Source of the DNA: Desulfarculus sp.
GTDB taxonomy: Bacteria; Desulfobacterota; Desulfarculia; Desulfarculales; Desulfarculaceae
Direction of reading: 5' to 3'
Assembly (NCBI GenBank): GCA_020216625.1
Contig: JAIUYB010000133.1
Coordinates: 1-6,549, forward strand
Length of the DNA: 6,549 nucleotides
The notes under the pieces were generated by a model that saw only the letters and a program-made list of their open reading frames with translations, searched no databases and was not told the DNA's origin. How positions within the stretch are numbered: position 1 is the first letter of the stretch; every line of letters begins with the position of its first letter. Shown piece by piece: positions 1-5,676 of the stretch. A program made the position numbers and the translations under genes.

Positions 1-180
1 CTGGAACATGGTCACCGAGCCGCCCATGCCCACGCTGGCGCCTTCGGGGATCAGGGCCATCACCGCGGCCGCGGCCTGGGCCGGGTCGGCCACGAAGCTT
101 GCGTTGATGCGGTTTTTCTTCAGCGCCTCGATGACGCTTTCGGCCCGGCGCTCATAGAACCAGGCGATGTTCTGTTCCAT
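1..180 (-). CDS. LUD-domain protein (lactate-utilization-like), N-terminal fragment
   Basis: This is the first 60 codons of a minus-strand gene that continues beyond the left edge. The fragment starts MEQNIAWFYERRAE, continues with a helix (VIEALKKNRINASFV), then an Ala-rich helix, and ends in PEGASVGMGGSVTM. The G-x-GGS-x-T turn after an 'IPEGASV' strand is typical of the LUD domain (DUF162; LutB/LutC-related proteins). The ATG at 180-178 is preceded by GGAGG (minus strand, about 7 nt spacing), which supports this start. Members of the family occur in lactate-oxidation complexes, but many stand-alone LUD proteins in anaerobes have no assigned role, so I do not claim lactate oxidation here. 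It is transcribed divergently from the OsmC-like gene and has no obvious tie to the methyltransferase genes. Confidence 0.8.
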   Translation of the reverse strand, partial: MEQNIAWFYERRAESVIEALKKNRINASFVADPAQAAAAVMALIPEGASVGMGGSVTMFQ

Positions 181-248
181 GGGGATGCCTCCGTGCTTAC
201 GGCCAATGATCGGGTGCAATGCCTAACCATTACCATGCCGGACGGTTG

Positions 249-271
249 CCGGCCAAGACCCGTCTGGCCGG
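249..271. repeat. GC-rich inverted repeat in the LUD/osmC-like intergenic region
   Basis: The left arm CCGGCCAAGAC (249-259) and right arm GTCTGGCCGG (262-271) are reverse complements over 10 bp, apart from one extra A in the left arm, with CC in between. The repeat ends 3 bp before a TTGACA box. Neither flanking gene is transcribed towards it, so a terminator role is unlikely and an operator or a cruciform is more plausible. The word GCCGG recurs at 237, 248, 267 and 281, so part of the match may reflect local composition. Confidence 0.45.
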
Positions 272-274
272 GGT

Positions 275-303
275 TTGACAGCCGGTTCCGGCCTTGCTAG
301 CTT
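275..303 (+). promoter_or_regulatory. Putative sigma70-type promoter of the OsmC-like gene
   Basis: A perfect -35 TTGACA (275-280) is followed after exactly 17 bp by TAGCTT (298-303), which keeps the TA....T positions of the -10 consensus. Initiation would fall near 310, about 30 nt before the ATG at 342. The spacer holds GCCGG-TT-CCGGC (281-292), a small inverted repeat that could bind a regulator. The -10 is imperfect, so this remains a prediction. Confidence 0.5.
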
Positions 304-341
304 GGCCTTCAGAGCCGAAAACCCAAGCCTGGAGCGCGGCG

Positions 342-737
342 ATGGAAATGGAAGTGGTCTTCCCGGGCGGCAAGAAGGTGGACGTGCATTACAACGGCTT
401 CGTGATCCCCACCGATCAGGACCGGGAGAGCGGCGGGGAGGGCAGCGCGCCTGAGCCCTTCGCCCTATTCCTGGCCGCCCTGGCCTCCTGCGCCGGGATC
501 TACGTGCTCTCCTTCTGTGAGACCCGGGGCATCCCCACCGCTGGCCTCAAGCTGGTGCAGCGCACCATCAGCGGGCCGGAAGGCAAGGGACTGGCCCGAA
601 TCGAGCTGGAGGTGGTGCTGCCACCGGAATTTCCGGAAAAATACGAGAAGGCGGTGCTCCGGGTGGCGGACCAGTGCGCGGTCAAGCGCGCCATTCTCAA
701 CCCGCCGGAGATAAGCCTCAGCGCCCGTCGAGCCTAA
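342..737 (+). CDS. OsmC/Ohr-family protein
   Basis: A 131-residue protein with the OsmC-like layout: a short N-terminal beta region (MEMEVVFPGGKKVDVHYNGF), then the helix EPFALFLAALASCAG with Cys50, and a second Cys112 in DQCAVKRAIL. These two cysteines correspond to the reactive pair of OsmC/Ohr thiol peroxidases, which reduce organic hydroperoxides in the cytoplasm. Some OsmC-like proteins have other or unknown roles, so the peroxidase activity is inferred. I chose the ATG at 342 because GGAG (331-334) sits 7 nt upstream; an in-frame TTG at 294 would add 16 uncharacteristic residues and overlap the predicted promoter. A third cysteine (Cys59) lies one to two helical turns after Cys50. The stop TAA (735-737) overlaps the stop of the convergent corrinoid-protein gene. 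The gene appears to be transcribed alone. Confidence 0.85.
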   Translation: MEMEVVFPGGKKVDVHYNGFVIPTDQDRESGGEGSAPEPFALFLAALASCAGIYVLSFCETRGIPTAGLKLVQRTISGPEGKGLARIELEVVLPPEFPEKYEKAVLRVADQCAVKRAILNPPEISLSARRA

Positions 738-1393
738 GCCGCCGGGGCGTGGCCCAGGACCTTCTGGCAGTAGCGCACGCCGTCCATGGCGTCCCGGGTC
801 CAATGGTCGGCCTGGGCGTGCTGACAGACCTTTTGGTCCACCAGGCCGCCAATGACAAAGCGGGGCAGGAGCGGCAGCTCGCCGGCCATCTGGCGCAGCG
901 CCAGGATGGTGTTGCGGATGGCCTCGATGGAGGAAGTCAGCAGGCAGGAGAGGCAGACCACCTGGGGCTGGAACTCCCGGGCCTTTTCCACGAAGACCCG
1001 CGCGGGGATGTCCTCGCCCACGTCCAGCACCGTGAATCCGTAGCATTCAAGCAGTATTTTCAACAAGTTCTTGCCGATGTAGTGGATATCGCCCTCCACG
1101 GTGCCCACCAGGATGCGCCCCTTCTGATGGCCATGATGGCGGTGCTGCAGTGATGGTCTCAGCAAGTCGCCCACCTGGACCATGATCTCTCCGGCCATGA
1201 TCAGGCCGGAGATGTAATAAACGCCCTTCTCGTAGCGTTCCCCCACCATCGCCATGCCGGCCTGGCATTCCTGCAGAATAGGCATGGGGTCCTCACCCTG
1301 GGCCAAGCGGCGGGACACCAGTTCCAAAACCTCGGTCTCCATCAACTCGGCCACCAGGTCGGGCAGATTGCGGCTGGGTTTAACTGGCGCCAT
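734..1393 (-). CDS. Atypical corrinoid (B12-binding) methyltransferase protein, CP1
   Basis: A 219-residue cytoplasmic methyl carrier of the MtaC/MtbC/MtvC type. Residues 9-80 form the helical cap domain (E-V-x-x-LV-x-RRLA-x-GEDP ... YYISGLIMAGEIM), and residues 92-215 the Rossmann-like B12 domain. The cobalt-ligand motif D-x-H-x-x-G is intact in GDIHYIGKN (Asp102, His104, Gly107), as are S-x-L (Ser149, Leu151) and the nucleotide-tail GG (182-183). Oddities: Tyr105 stands where CP2 in this window and most relatives have Asp. The S-x-L region reads CLSCLL, where CP2 has GMSALL. The domain linker carries a His cluster, HRHHGH (84-89). The ATG follows the gntR stop by one base (TAG-C-ATG on the minus strand) and has no good Shine-Dalgarno, suggesting translational coupling to the regulator. 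It is clearly homologous to CP2 (5022-5645), with a matching layout through both domains. Methyl-carrier function is inferred. A sensory role alongside the repressor is an alternative. Confidence 0.88.
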   Translation of the reverse strand: MAPVKPSRNLPDLVAELMETEVLELVSRRLAQGEDPMPILQECQAGMAMVGERYEKGVYYISGLIMAGEIMVQVGDLLRPSLQHRHHGHQKGRILVGTVEGDIHYIGKNLLKILLECYGFTVLDVGEDIPARVFVEKAREFQPQVVCLSCLLTSSIEAIRNTILALRQMAGELPLLPRFVIGGLVDQKVCQHAQADHWTRDAMDGVRYCQKVLGHAPAA

Positions 1394-1394
1394 G

Positions 1395-2177
1395 CTATTC
1401 TGCCGTTCTCAGGACGCCGGTGGGGCCTGGCTCCGGAGTGGCCCCCAGGCGGGTGCTCAGGCGCAGCTTGTCGCCGCGACAGATGAATCCGCCCCAGGAA
1501 ACCGGATGGTCCTGGTAGTCGTAGAAGGTGTGGGTCAGGTGGAGGGCGGCCGAGCCCGCCTCGATCTGCAACAGCCGGGCCTTGGCCTCGTCCACGATGG
1601 TGGCTTCCAGGGTCATCTCGCCCATCTTCAGCAGCGCCCCCTGCCCTCCCATGAATAGCCCACGCAGGGAGGTCACCTCGATCTCCGCCTCCACGATGGG
1701 CTTGCGGGGGTCATAGACCAGGTATTCCCAGTGATAAACCACCGGGGTCTCATGGTGGCGGATCAGGCTGGCGATGTGGATCGCCCGCTGACCGGGCTGG
1801 AGCGCCAGGCGGGCGCAGAGTTCGCCCTGGGCCCGCACCACCCGGGCCTGGAGGATCTTCACCGAGGTGTCCTGCTCGGCCTCGAACAGGCGGGTGAACT
1901 CTTCCAGGCTGAAGGTGATGGTCTGCATCTGCATGGGCTTGACAAAAGTGCCCCGTCCTCGGGTGGTGGAGACCACTCCCTGGTCCAGCAGGGTCTTGAT
2001 GGCCCGGCGCACGGTCATTGAGCTGACCTGGTACTGCTGGATGAGTTGGGCCTCGGAGGGTAGGGGCTTGTCGCCCACGAATTCACCTTGAGCGATGCGG
2101 GCCCGCAGAAGGTTGGCCAACTGGGCGTAAGCCGGTTCAAAGGAGTTGCGGTCGATTCTTTCGTTCAAGCCTTGCAT
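1395..2177 (-). CDS. GntR-family (HutC/UTRA type) transcriptional regulator
   Basis: A 260-residue regulator. Counting from the chosen Met, residues 15-78 are a winged helix-turn-helix (AYAQLANLLRARI, then PLPSEAQLIQQY, VSSMTVRRAIKTL, QGVVSTTRGRGTFV), which matches the GntR DNA-binding domain closely. The remainder (about 85-245) is a UTRA effector domain, with the typical pattern of two large beta sheets (IHIASLIRHHETPVVYHWEY; ALHLTHTFYDYQDHPVSWGG). HutC-type proteins are usually repressors released by a small molecule linked to the pathway they control. I prefer the ATG at 2177; an upstream TTG at 2216 is in frame but gives an unlikely leader (LAPDPGSGYRTG), and neither has a strong Shine-Dalgarno. 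The gene is divergent from the MFS-UroD-CP2-MeTr operon and couples directly to CP1 downstream. Its likely operator is the palindrome at 2280-2303, giving autoregulation and control of the operon. The effector is unknown. Confidence 0.9.
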   Translation of the reverse strand: MQGLNERIDRNSFEPAYAQLANLLRARIAQGEFVGDKPLPSEAQLIQQYQVSSMTVRRAIKTLLDQGVVSTTRGRGTFVKPMQMQTITFSLEEFTRLFEAEQDTSVKILQARVVRAQGELCARLALQPGQRAIHIASLIRHHETPVVYHWEYLVYDPRKPIVEAEIEVTSLRGLFMGGQGALLKMGEMTLEATIVDEAKARLLQIEAGSAALHLTHTFYDYQDHPVSWGGFICRGDKLRLSTRLGATPEPGPTGVLRTAE

Positions 2178-2222
2178 GCCAGTTCTATATCCCGAGCCGG
2201 GGTCCGGCGCAAGCAACTATCC

Positions 2223-2239
2223 AGCAAATTAAGCAAATT
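2223..2239. repeat. Short tandem direct repeat AGCAAATT
   Basis: AGCAAATT occurs at 2223-2230 and again at 2232-2239 (9-bp period), with a third partial copy, AGCAA, at 2212-2216. The repeats lie in the predicted leader of the gntR transcript, upstream of the operon promoter's -35. They could be a binding site for a second regulator or chance in an AT-richer stretch. Confidence 0.35.
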
Positions 2240-2270
2240 CCTAAAAGCTCCGCTCATCCGCCCCAGGGCC

Positions 2271-2300
2271 TTGACAGCTCCTCATTTAATATATTATATG
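2271..2300 (+). promoter_or_regulatory. Putative promoter of the MFS-UroD-CP2-MeTr operon
   Basis: A perfect TTGACA (2271-2276) is followed by an AT-rich stretch with several possible -10 boxes: TATTAT (2292-2297, 15-bp spacing), TTATAT (2294-2299, 17 bp) and TATATG (2295-2300, 18 bp). Which one is used cannot be decided by eye. All of them fall inside the palindrome at 2280-2303, so a protein bound there would block this promoter. The start site would be near 2305, leaving a leader of about 65 nt. Confidence 0.6.
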
Positions 2301-2303
2301 AGG
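2280..2303. promoter_or_regulatory. 24-bp AT-rich palindrome, probable GntR operator
   Basis: The outer arms CCTCAT (2280-2285) and ATGAGG (2298-2303) flank the perfect palindromic core TAATATATTA (2287-2296), separated from it by one T on each side. Eleven of twelve base pairs are symmetric about 2291.5; only the 2286/2297 T-T pair breaks it. The site is strikingly AT-rich within a GC-rich window and covers the -10 regions of both predicted divergent promoters. Its size and two-fold symmetry suit a dimeric GntR protein encoded next to it. It lacks the GT-N-TA-N-AC core often cited for HutC-type operators, so the assignment rests on position and symmetry. Confidence 0.7.
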
Positions 2304-2321
2304 TCATCCAACACGTCGCAA
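2293..2321 (-). promoter_or_regulatory. Putative promoter of gntR-CP1
   Basis: On the minus strand TTGCGA (2321-2316; 4 of 6 matches to TTGACA) is followed after 17 bp by a perfect TATAAT (2298-2293). Initiation near 2286 would give a leader of roughly 110 nt before the ATG at 2177. The -10 box lies within the palindrome at 2280-2303 and overlaps the -10 region of the plus-strand promoter, so RNA polymerase probably cannot occupy both promoters at once. Confidence 0.6.
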
Positions 2322-2357
2322 GGGTTCGGGGAGACCAAGAACAGACAACCATGTCGT

Positions 2358-2363
2358 GGGAGG
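2358..2363 (+). promoter_or_regulatory. Ribosome binding site deciding the MFS start
   Basis: GGGAGG lies 5 nt before an in-frame GTG at 2369. The alternative ATG at 2351 has only GGGGAG at 2328-2333, 17 nt away, which is too far. This favours the GTG as the real start. Confidence 0.6.
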
Positions 2364-2368
2364 ATTCC

Positions 2369-3559
2369 GTGGAGCAGAACCAAACCGATGCCATCCAACC
2401 CTATCGCTGGATGGTCCTGGCGTTGACATCAGCCTGCTTTCTCTTCACTTTCATCGTTCGTTTCACTTGGCCGCCCCTGATTCCGGTGGTGGTGCCCATC
2501 CTAAAAATGAACATGAGCGACGCTGGCGCCTTCATGAGCGCCTTCTATCTGGGTTATGTCATCACCCAGATCCCAGCCGGCATCTTGGGCGACCGCTTTG
2601 GTGTGCGTCTGTTGCTGGGTGGCAGCCTGGTGCTGGAGGGCATCACCACCTTCGCCATGGGCAGCATCGAAACCTACGCGGCTGGGTTCGCTCTGCGCGT
2701 GGCCACCGGCCTGGGCGCGGGCGCGGTCTACGCCGCCGCCAGTCGGGCCCTGATGGAGTGGTTTCCGCCCAAGGAGCGTGGCACCGCCTTTGGCGTTTTG
2801 CTCTGCGCCCCCTCGGCCGGAATCCTGGTCTCCAGCATGTCCGTGCCGCCCTTGAACACCGCCTTTGGCTGGGATTCGGTCTTTAAGATCGTGGGCGTCG
2901 CCACCATGGTGGTGGGCGTGGTGGTCTATTTGTTGCTGCGCGCCAGCCAGCAGACCAAGACCGCTGGCGGAATGTTCGATGGCTTCAAAGTGGTGTTTCG
3001 CAACAAGGACATCCTGCTCACCGCCATGGCCGGCTTCTTCCTGATGTGGGTGGAGTTGGGCACCGCCACCTGGACCTTCGCCCACATCAAGAAGCTGGGC
3101 TTCTCCCTGGGCATGGCCGGCACGGTGATGACCTTCTACGGCTTGGGCGGCCTGCTGGGGCCGTTCGTTTCCGGCTGGCTCTCCGACCGCATCGGCCACC
3201 GCAAGCAGCTTCTCATGATCTCGCTGTTGATCATCGCTCCGGTGACGGTGATCTTCGGCAGCCAGACCACCATCACCGCCCTGAGCATCTGGGGCTTCGT
3301 ATTCGGCTTCGCTTCCTACGTGGCCAACCCGCACCTTACGATTCTGATCTCCGAATTCGCCGGCAAGCAGTACGCCGCCACCGCCAACGGCACCTCCAAC
3401 TTCTTCTTCCAGATGGCCTCCATGATCGGCCCGTGGATCCTGGGCTGGAGCCTGGACCTCAGCGGAAATTTCGCGGTGGTCTGGTGGTTGATGGCCGCTG
3501 GCCCGGTGCTGGGCGCACTGCTGCTGATCCCGGTGAACCCGGCCAACGTGGCAGACTAG
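2369..3559 (+). CDS. Major facilitator superfamily (MFS) transporter
   Basis: A 396-residue inner-membrane transporter with about 12 hydrophobic segments in a 6+6 arrangement and a cytoplasmic loop near residues 192-213. The MFS signature motif A is present after segment 2 (GDRFGVR, about 74-80) and its counterpart in the second half is GWLSDRIGHRKQ (269-280). A motif B-like RVATGLGAGA follows at 110-119, then EWFPPKERGTAFG, a pattern seen in organic-anion and OFA-like MFS families. An Arg sits within the first segment (FTFIVRFTW). Proton- or ion-coupled import of an organic substrate is the usual role; the substrate is not readable here. The neighbours suggest a methylated or methoxylated compound destined for demethylation, which is inference. 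Start: GTG at 2369 on RBS grounds; starting at ATG 2351 would add six residues. It leads the operon, 54 nt before the UroD-like gene. Confidence 0.9.
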   Translation: MEQNQTDAIQPYRWMVLALTSACFLFTFIVRFTWPPLIPVVVPILKMNMSDAGAFMSAFYLGYVITQIPAGILGDRFGVRLLLGGSLVLEGITTFAMGSIETYAAGFALRVATGLGAGAVYAAASRALMEWFPPKERGTAFGVLLCAPSAGILVSSMSVPPLNTAFGWDSVFKIVGVATMVVGVVVYLLLRASQQTKTAGGMFDGFKVVFRNKDILLTAMAGFFLMWVELGTATWTFAHIKKLGFSLGMAGTVMTFYGLGGLLGPFVSGWLSDRIGHRKQLLMISLLIIAPVTVIFGSQTTITALSIWGFVFGFASYVANPHLTILISEFAGKQYAATANGTSNFFFQMASMIGPWILGWSLDLSGNFAVVWWLMAAGPVLGALLLIPVNPANVAD

Positions 3560-3613
3560 AAGCATAAACAAACGGCCGCCGCGCCGAGGTGCAACCCGCA
3601 AGGGAGAAAAGCG

Positions 3614-4981
3614 ATGTCCAACGTGGATCTACAGGAATTGTTCAACCAGCGACTGGGGCGCTACCAGGCGGCCATCGCCATGGAGCCTCTCGACCGCATG
3701 CCGGTGGCCTGCGGCAGCAACTACTTCGCCGAGGTCTATTCCGGCAACACCAATCAACAGACCATCTACGATCCGGCCAAGTGGCTGGAGGCCGAGATGG
3801 CCTTCATCCGCGACTTTCCCGAGGTGGACGTGCTGCGCAACAGCCGCATCTACGCCCCCATGTTCGACGCGGTTAATTGCCTCACTTATCGGCTGCCCGG
3901 TCGCGATCTGCCCGCCCGCACTCAGTTCCAGTTCGTGGAACAGGAGTACATGAAGGCCGATGAGTACGACCAACTCATCGAGAACCCCACCTTGTTCCTC
4001 ATCAACACCTGGCTGCCCCGGATCATGGGCGAGCTGGCCACCCCCGGCTCGGCCCGGGCCACCATGGCCCTGATCAAGGCCGGCATGACCCAGATGCAGA
4101 TGGGGGAGATCATGCGCACCCGGGGCATCCGGTTGCAGAACGAGTGCGGCATGCCCCAACCCATGGCCGGCTTCTTCCTGGCGCCCTTCGACGCCATCGC
4201 CGACGCCATGCGCGGACTTACCGCCACCATGATGGACATGTATCGCCAGCCGGAGAAGCTTAAGCAAGCCTGCGACGCGCTGGTGGACGAGATGGTCAAC
4301 CTGGCCTTAAGCACCGGCGACCCCTTCCGGCGCTACCCCATCTTCGTGCCCACCCACAAGCCCATGTTCCTCTCGCCAGAGCAGTTCGACGAGTTCTACT
4401 GGCCCAGCTTCAAGGCCGTGCTGCAGAAGTTGCACCAGGCCGGCTACGCCGTCCGCGCCTACCTGGAGGGCGACTGGGGCCAGCACTGGAAGCACCTGCT
4501 GGAGCTGCCCAAGGGCTCGGTGCTCTGCGACATCGACAGCCAGGGCGACATCTTCAAGGCCCTGGACGAGCTGGGCCACCACCAGTGCCTGGCCGGCGGG
4601 GTGGCCGATTCGGTGCTGATCCTGGGCACCCCGCGGGAGATGCGCGAGCAGGTCAAGCGCCTGTGCGAGGCGGCCGGCAAGGACAAGCGCCTGTTGATCA
4701 ACGGCGGCTGCAACATCCCCTACGACACCAAGCCCGAGAACTACCGGGCCATGCTGGACGCCATCATGGAGTTCGGCCAATACGACTCCAGCCTCAAGCC
4801 AACCCCCAAGCCCGAAGGCATCGTGCCCTTCCAGTCCGCGCCCGCTCGCAAGGTCCTCACCTCCTGGGAGACCCGCAAGGCCGAGTGGGGCGGGGTGCAA
4901 GGCGACGAAGCGCTCATCCGCGAGCCCTGGGAGCGCTTTGAGGCCATGGCCTACGCCTTTATCTGGCAGTGGGTCCTGTAA
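3614..4981 (+). CDS. Uroporphyrinogen decarboxylase-family methyltransferase (substrate:corrinoid, MT1)
   Basis: A 455-residue UroD-superfamily TIM-barrel enzyme. Visible family features are APFDAIADAMRGL (190-202) with MMDMYRQPEKL (206-216), THKPMFLSPEQFDEFYWP (247-264), the strand AYLEGDW (282-288), LCDIDSQGDIFKA (304-316) and GGCNIPYDTKPENYRAMLDA (364-383). True HemE is about 350 residues and acts in haem synthesis. This longer form beside a corrinoid protein and a MeTr is instead expected to transfer a methyl group from a substrate to Co(I), as MtaA/MtbA (in reverse) and O-demethylase methyltransferases do. Compared with the MtaA zinc motif H-x-C...C, the H-x-C position appears to read E285-G-D287 while Cys366 is kept; His248 is another possible ligand. 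The alignment is by eye. The start is supported by GGGAG (3602-3606), 7 nt upstream. Residues 151-168 are Met-rich. The substrate is unknown; methoxy-aromatics or methylamines/betaines are possible. Confidence 0.85.
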   Translation: MSNVDLQELFNQRLGRYQAAIAMEPLDRMPVACGSNYFAEVYSGNTNQQTIYDPAKWLEAEMAFIRDFPEVDVLRNSRIYAPMFDAVNCLTYRLPGRDLPARTQFQFVEQEYMKADEYDQLIENPTLFLINTWLPRIMGELATPGSARATMALIKAGMTQMQMGEIMRTRGIRLQNECGMPQPMAGFFLAPFDAIADAMRGLTATMMDMYRQPEKLKQACDALVDEMVNLALSTGDPFRRYPIFVPTHKPMFLSPEQFDEFYWPSFKAVLQKLHQAGYAVRAYLEGDWGQHWKHLLELPKGSVLCDIDSQGDIFKALDELGHHQCLAGGVADSVLILGTPREMREQVKRLCEAAGKDKRLLINGGCNIPYDTKPENYRAMLDAIMEFGQYDSSLKPTPKPEGIVPFQSAPARKVLTSWETRKAEWGGVQGDEALIREPWERFEAMAYAFIWQWVL

Positions 4982-5021
4982 CTCGCTGTGAATCCGTAAC
5001 CTCTCGAAAGGAATCAACATC

Positions 5022-5645
5022 GTGAGCGATATAGCGAACGCCTTGCGCGACCTGAAGGAAGACGAAGTCAAGAAGCTGGTTGATCGGCGCCTGGCCGCTG
5101 GCGAGCCCCCGGTGTCTCTGCTGGCCGAGCTGAATCAGGGCATGGTGGCCGTGGGCGAGCTGTTTTCCGAGAAAAAATACTTCATCAGCCAGCTGATCTT
5201 TTCGGCCGAGATCCTGAAGAACGTCATGGCAAAGCTGGAGCCTTTGCTGCAGGCCGGCCCCCAAACCGAGTCCAAGGGCAAGGTGGTCATCGGCACGGTC
5301 AAGGGTGACATCCACGATATCGGCAAAAACATCGTGGCCGCGCTGCTAAAGGGCGCTGGCTTCGAGGTCATCGACCTGGGCGTGGACGTGCCGGGCGAGA
5401 AGTTCATCCAGGCGGTGCGGGACTCCGGGGCCAAGGTGCTGGGCATGAGCGCCCTGTTGAACTTCACCTACCCCGAGATGAAAACCGTGGTGGAGAGCCT
5501 GGCCGCGGCCGGCCTGCGCGACAAGGTCAAGGTCATGATCGGCGGCGCGCCCTGCAACGAGCAGGTGCGAGCCTTCACCGGGGCCGACTACTACGCGCCC
5601 GACGCGGTGGCGGGGGTTAACATCTGTCAGGAGATCTACGCCTAA
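5022..5645 (+). CDS. Corrinoid (B12-binding) methyltransferase protein, CP2
   Basis: A 207-residue canonical methyl-carrier protein of the MtaC/MtbC/MtvC type. The cap domain spans about 5-75 (EDEVKKLVDRRLAAGEPP ... YFISQLIFSAEIL) and the B12 domain 86-205. All cobalamin-binding hallmarks are present: GDIHDIGKN with cobalt ligand His98 and Asp96, GMSALL with Ser143 and Leu145, and the tail-binding GG at 174-175. The start is GTG at 5022, with AAAGGA (5007-5012) 9 nt upstream. It lies 40 nt after the UroD-like gene and 31 nt before the MeTr gene, the arrangement expected when the carrier shuttles methyl groups between these two enzymes. It differs from CP1 in having the usual Asp after the cobalt His and no His-rich linker. 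Reactivation of the oxidised Co(II) form would need a reductive activase, not encoded in this window. Confidence 0.93.
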   Translation: MSDIANALRDLKEDEVKKLVDRRLAAGEPPVSLLAELNQGMVAVGELFSEKKYFISQLIFSAEILKNVMAKLEPLLQAGPQTESKGKVVIGTVKGDIHDIGKNIVAALLKGAGFEVIDLGVDVPGEKFIQAVRDSGAKVLGMSALLNFTYPEMKTVVESLAAAGLRDKVKVMIGGAPCNEQVRAFTGADYYAPDAVAGVNICQEIYA

Positions 5646-5676
5646 GCCCTGGGCTGGGCGTGATGGAAGAAGCGTG

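Noticed and set aside
249..271. Rho-independent terminator
   Set aside because: Both adjacent genes are transcribed away from it and no T-run follows; it is treated as an inverted repeat instead.
465..1046. Minus-strand frame spanning the OsmC-like gene and the end of CP1, and the plus-strand frame 674-1153 opposite CP1
   Set aside because: Both overlap two well-supported genes in other frames and their translations show no domain.
1047..1268. Possible frameshift in CP1 suggested by an overlapping 73-codon minus-strand frame
   Set aside because: CP1 reads through without interruption, with cap domain, linker and B12 motifs in order, so there is no need for a frameshift.
2221..2350. Cobalamin riboswitch ahead of the corrinoid-related operon
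   Set aside because: The leader from the predicted start is only about 65 nt, far shorter than a cobalamin riboswitch, and no B12-box-like sequence is seen.
2501..3601. Long minus-strand open frame (366 codons) opposite the MFS gene
   Set aside because: Its translation is rich in His, Gly, Gln and Ala without domains or hydrophobic cores, as expected for the complement of a GC-rich gene; the plus strand encodes a convincing MFS protein with both motif A copies.
3614..4981. Haem-pathway uroporphyrinogen decarboxylase (hemE)
   Set aside because: The protein is about 100 residues longer than HemE, lacks a recognisable HemE N-terminal signature and lies in a corrinoid methyltransferase operon.
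4307..5071. Minus-strand open frame (254 codons) opposite the UroD-like gene
   Set aside because: Low-complexity Leu/Gly/Val/Ala/Gln composition and no recognisable domain; it is a codon-bias shadow of the UroD-like gene.
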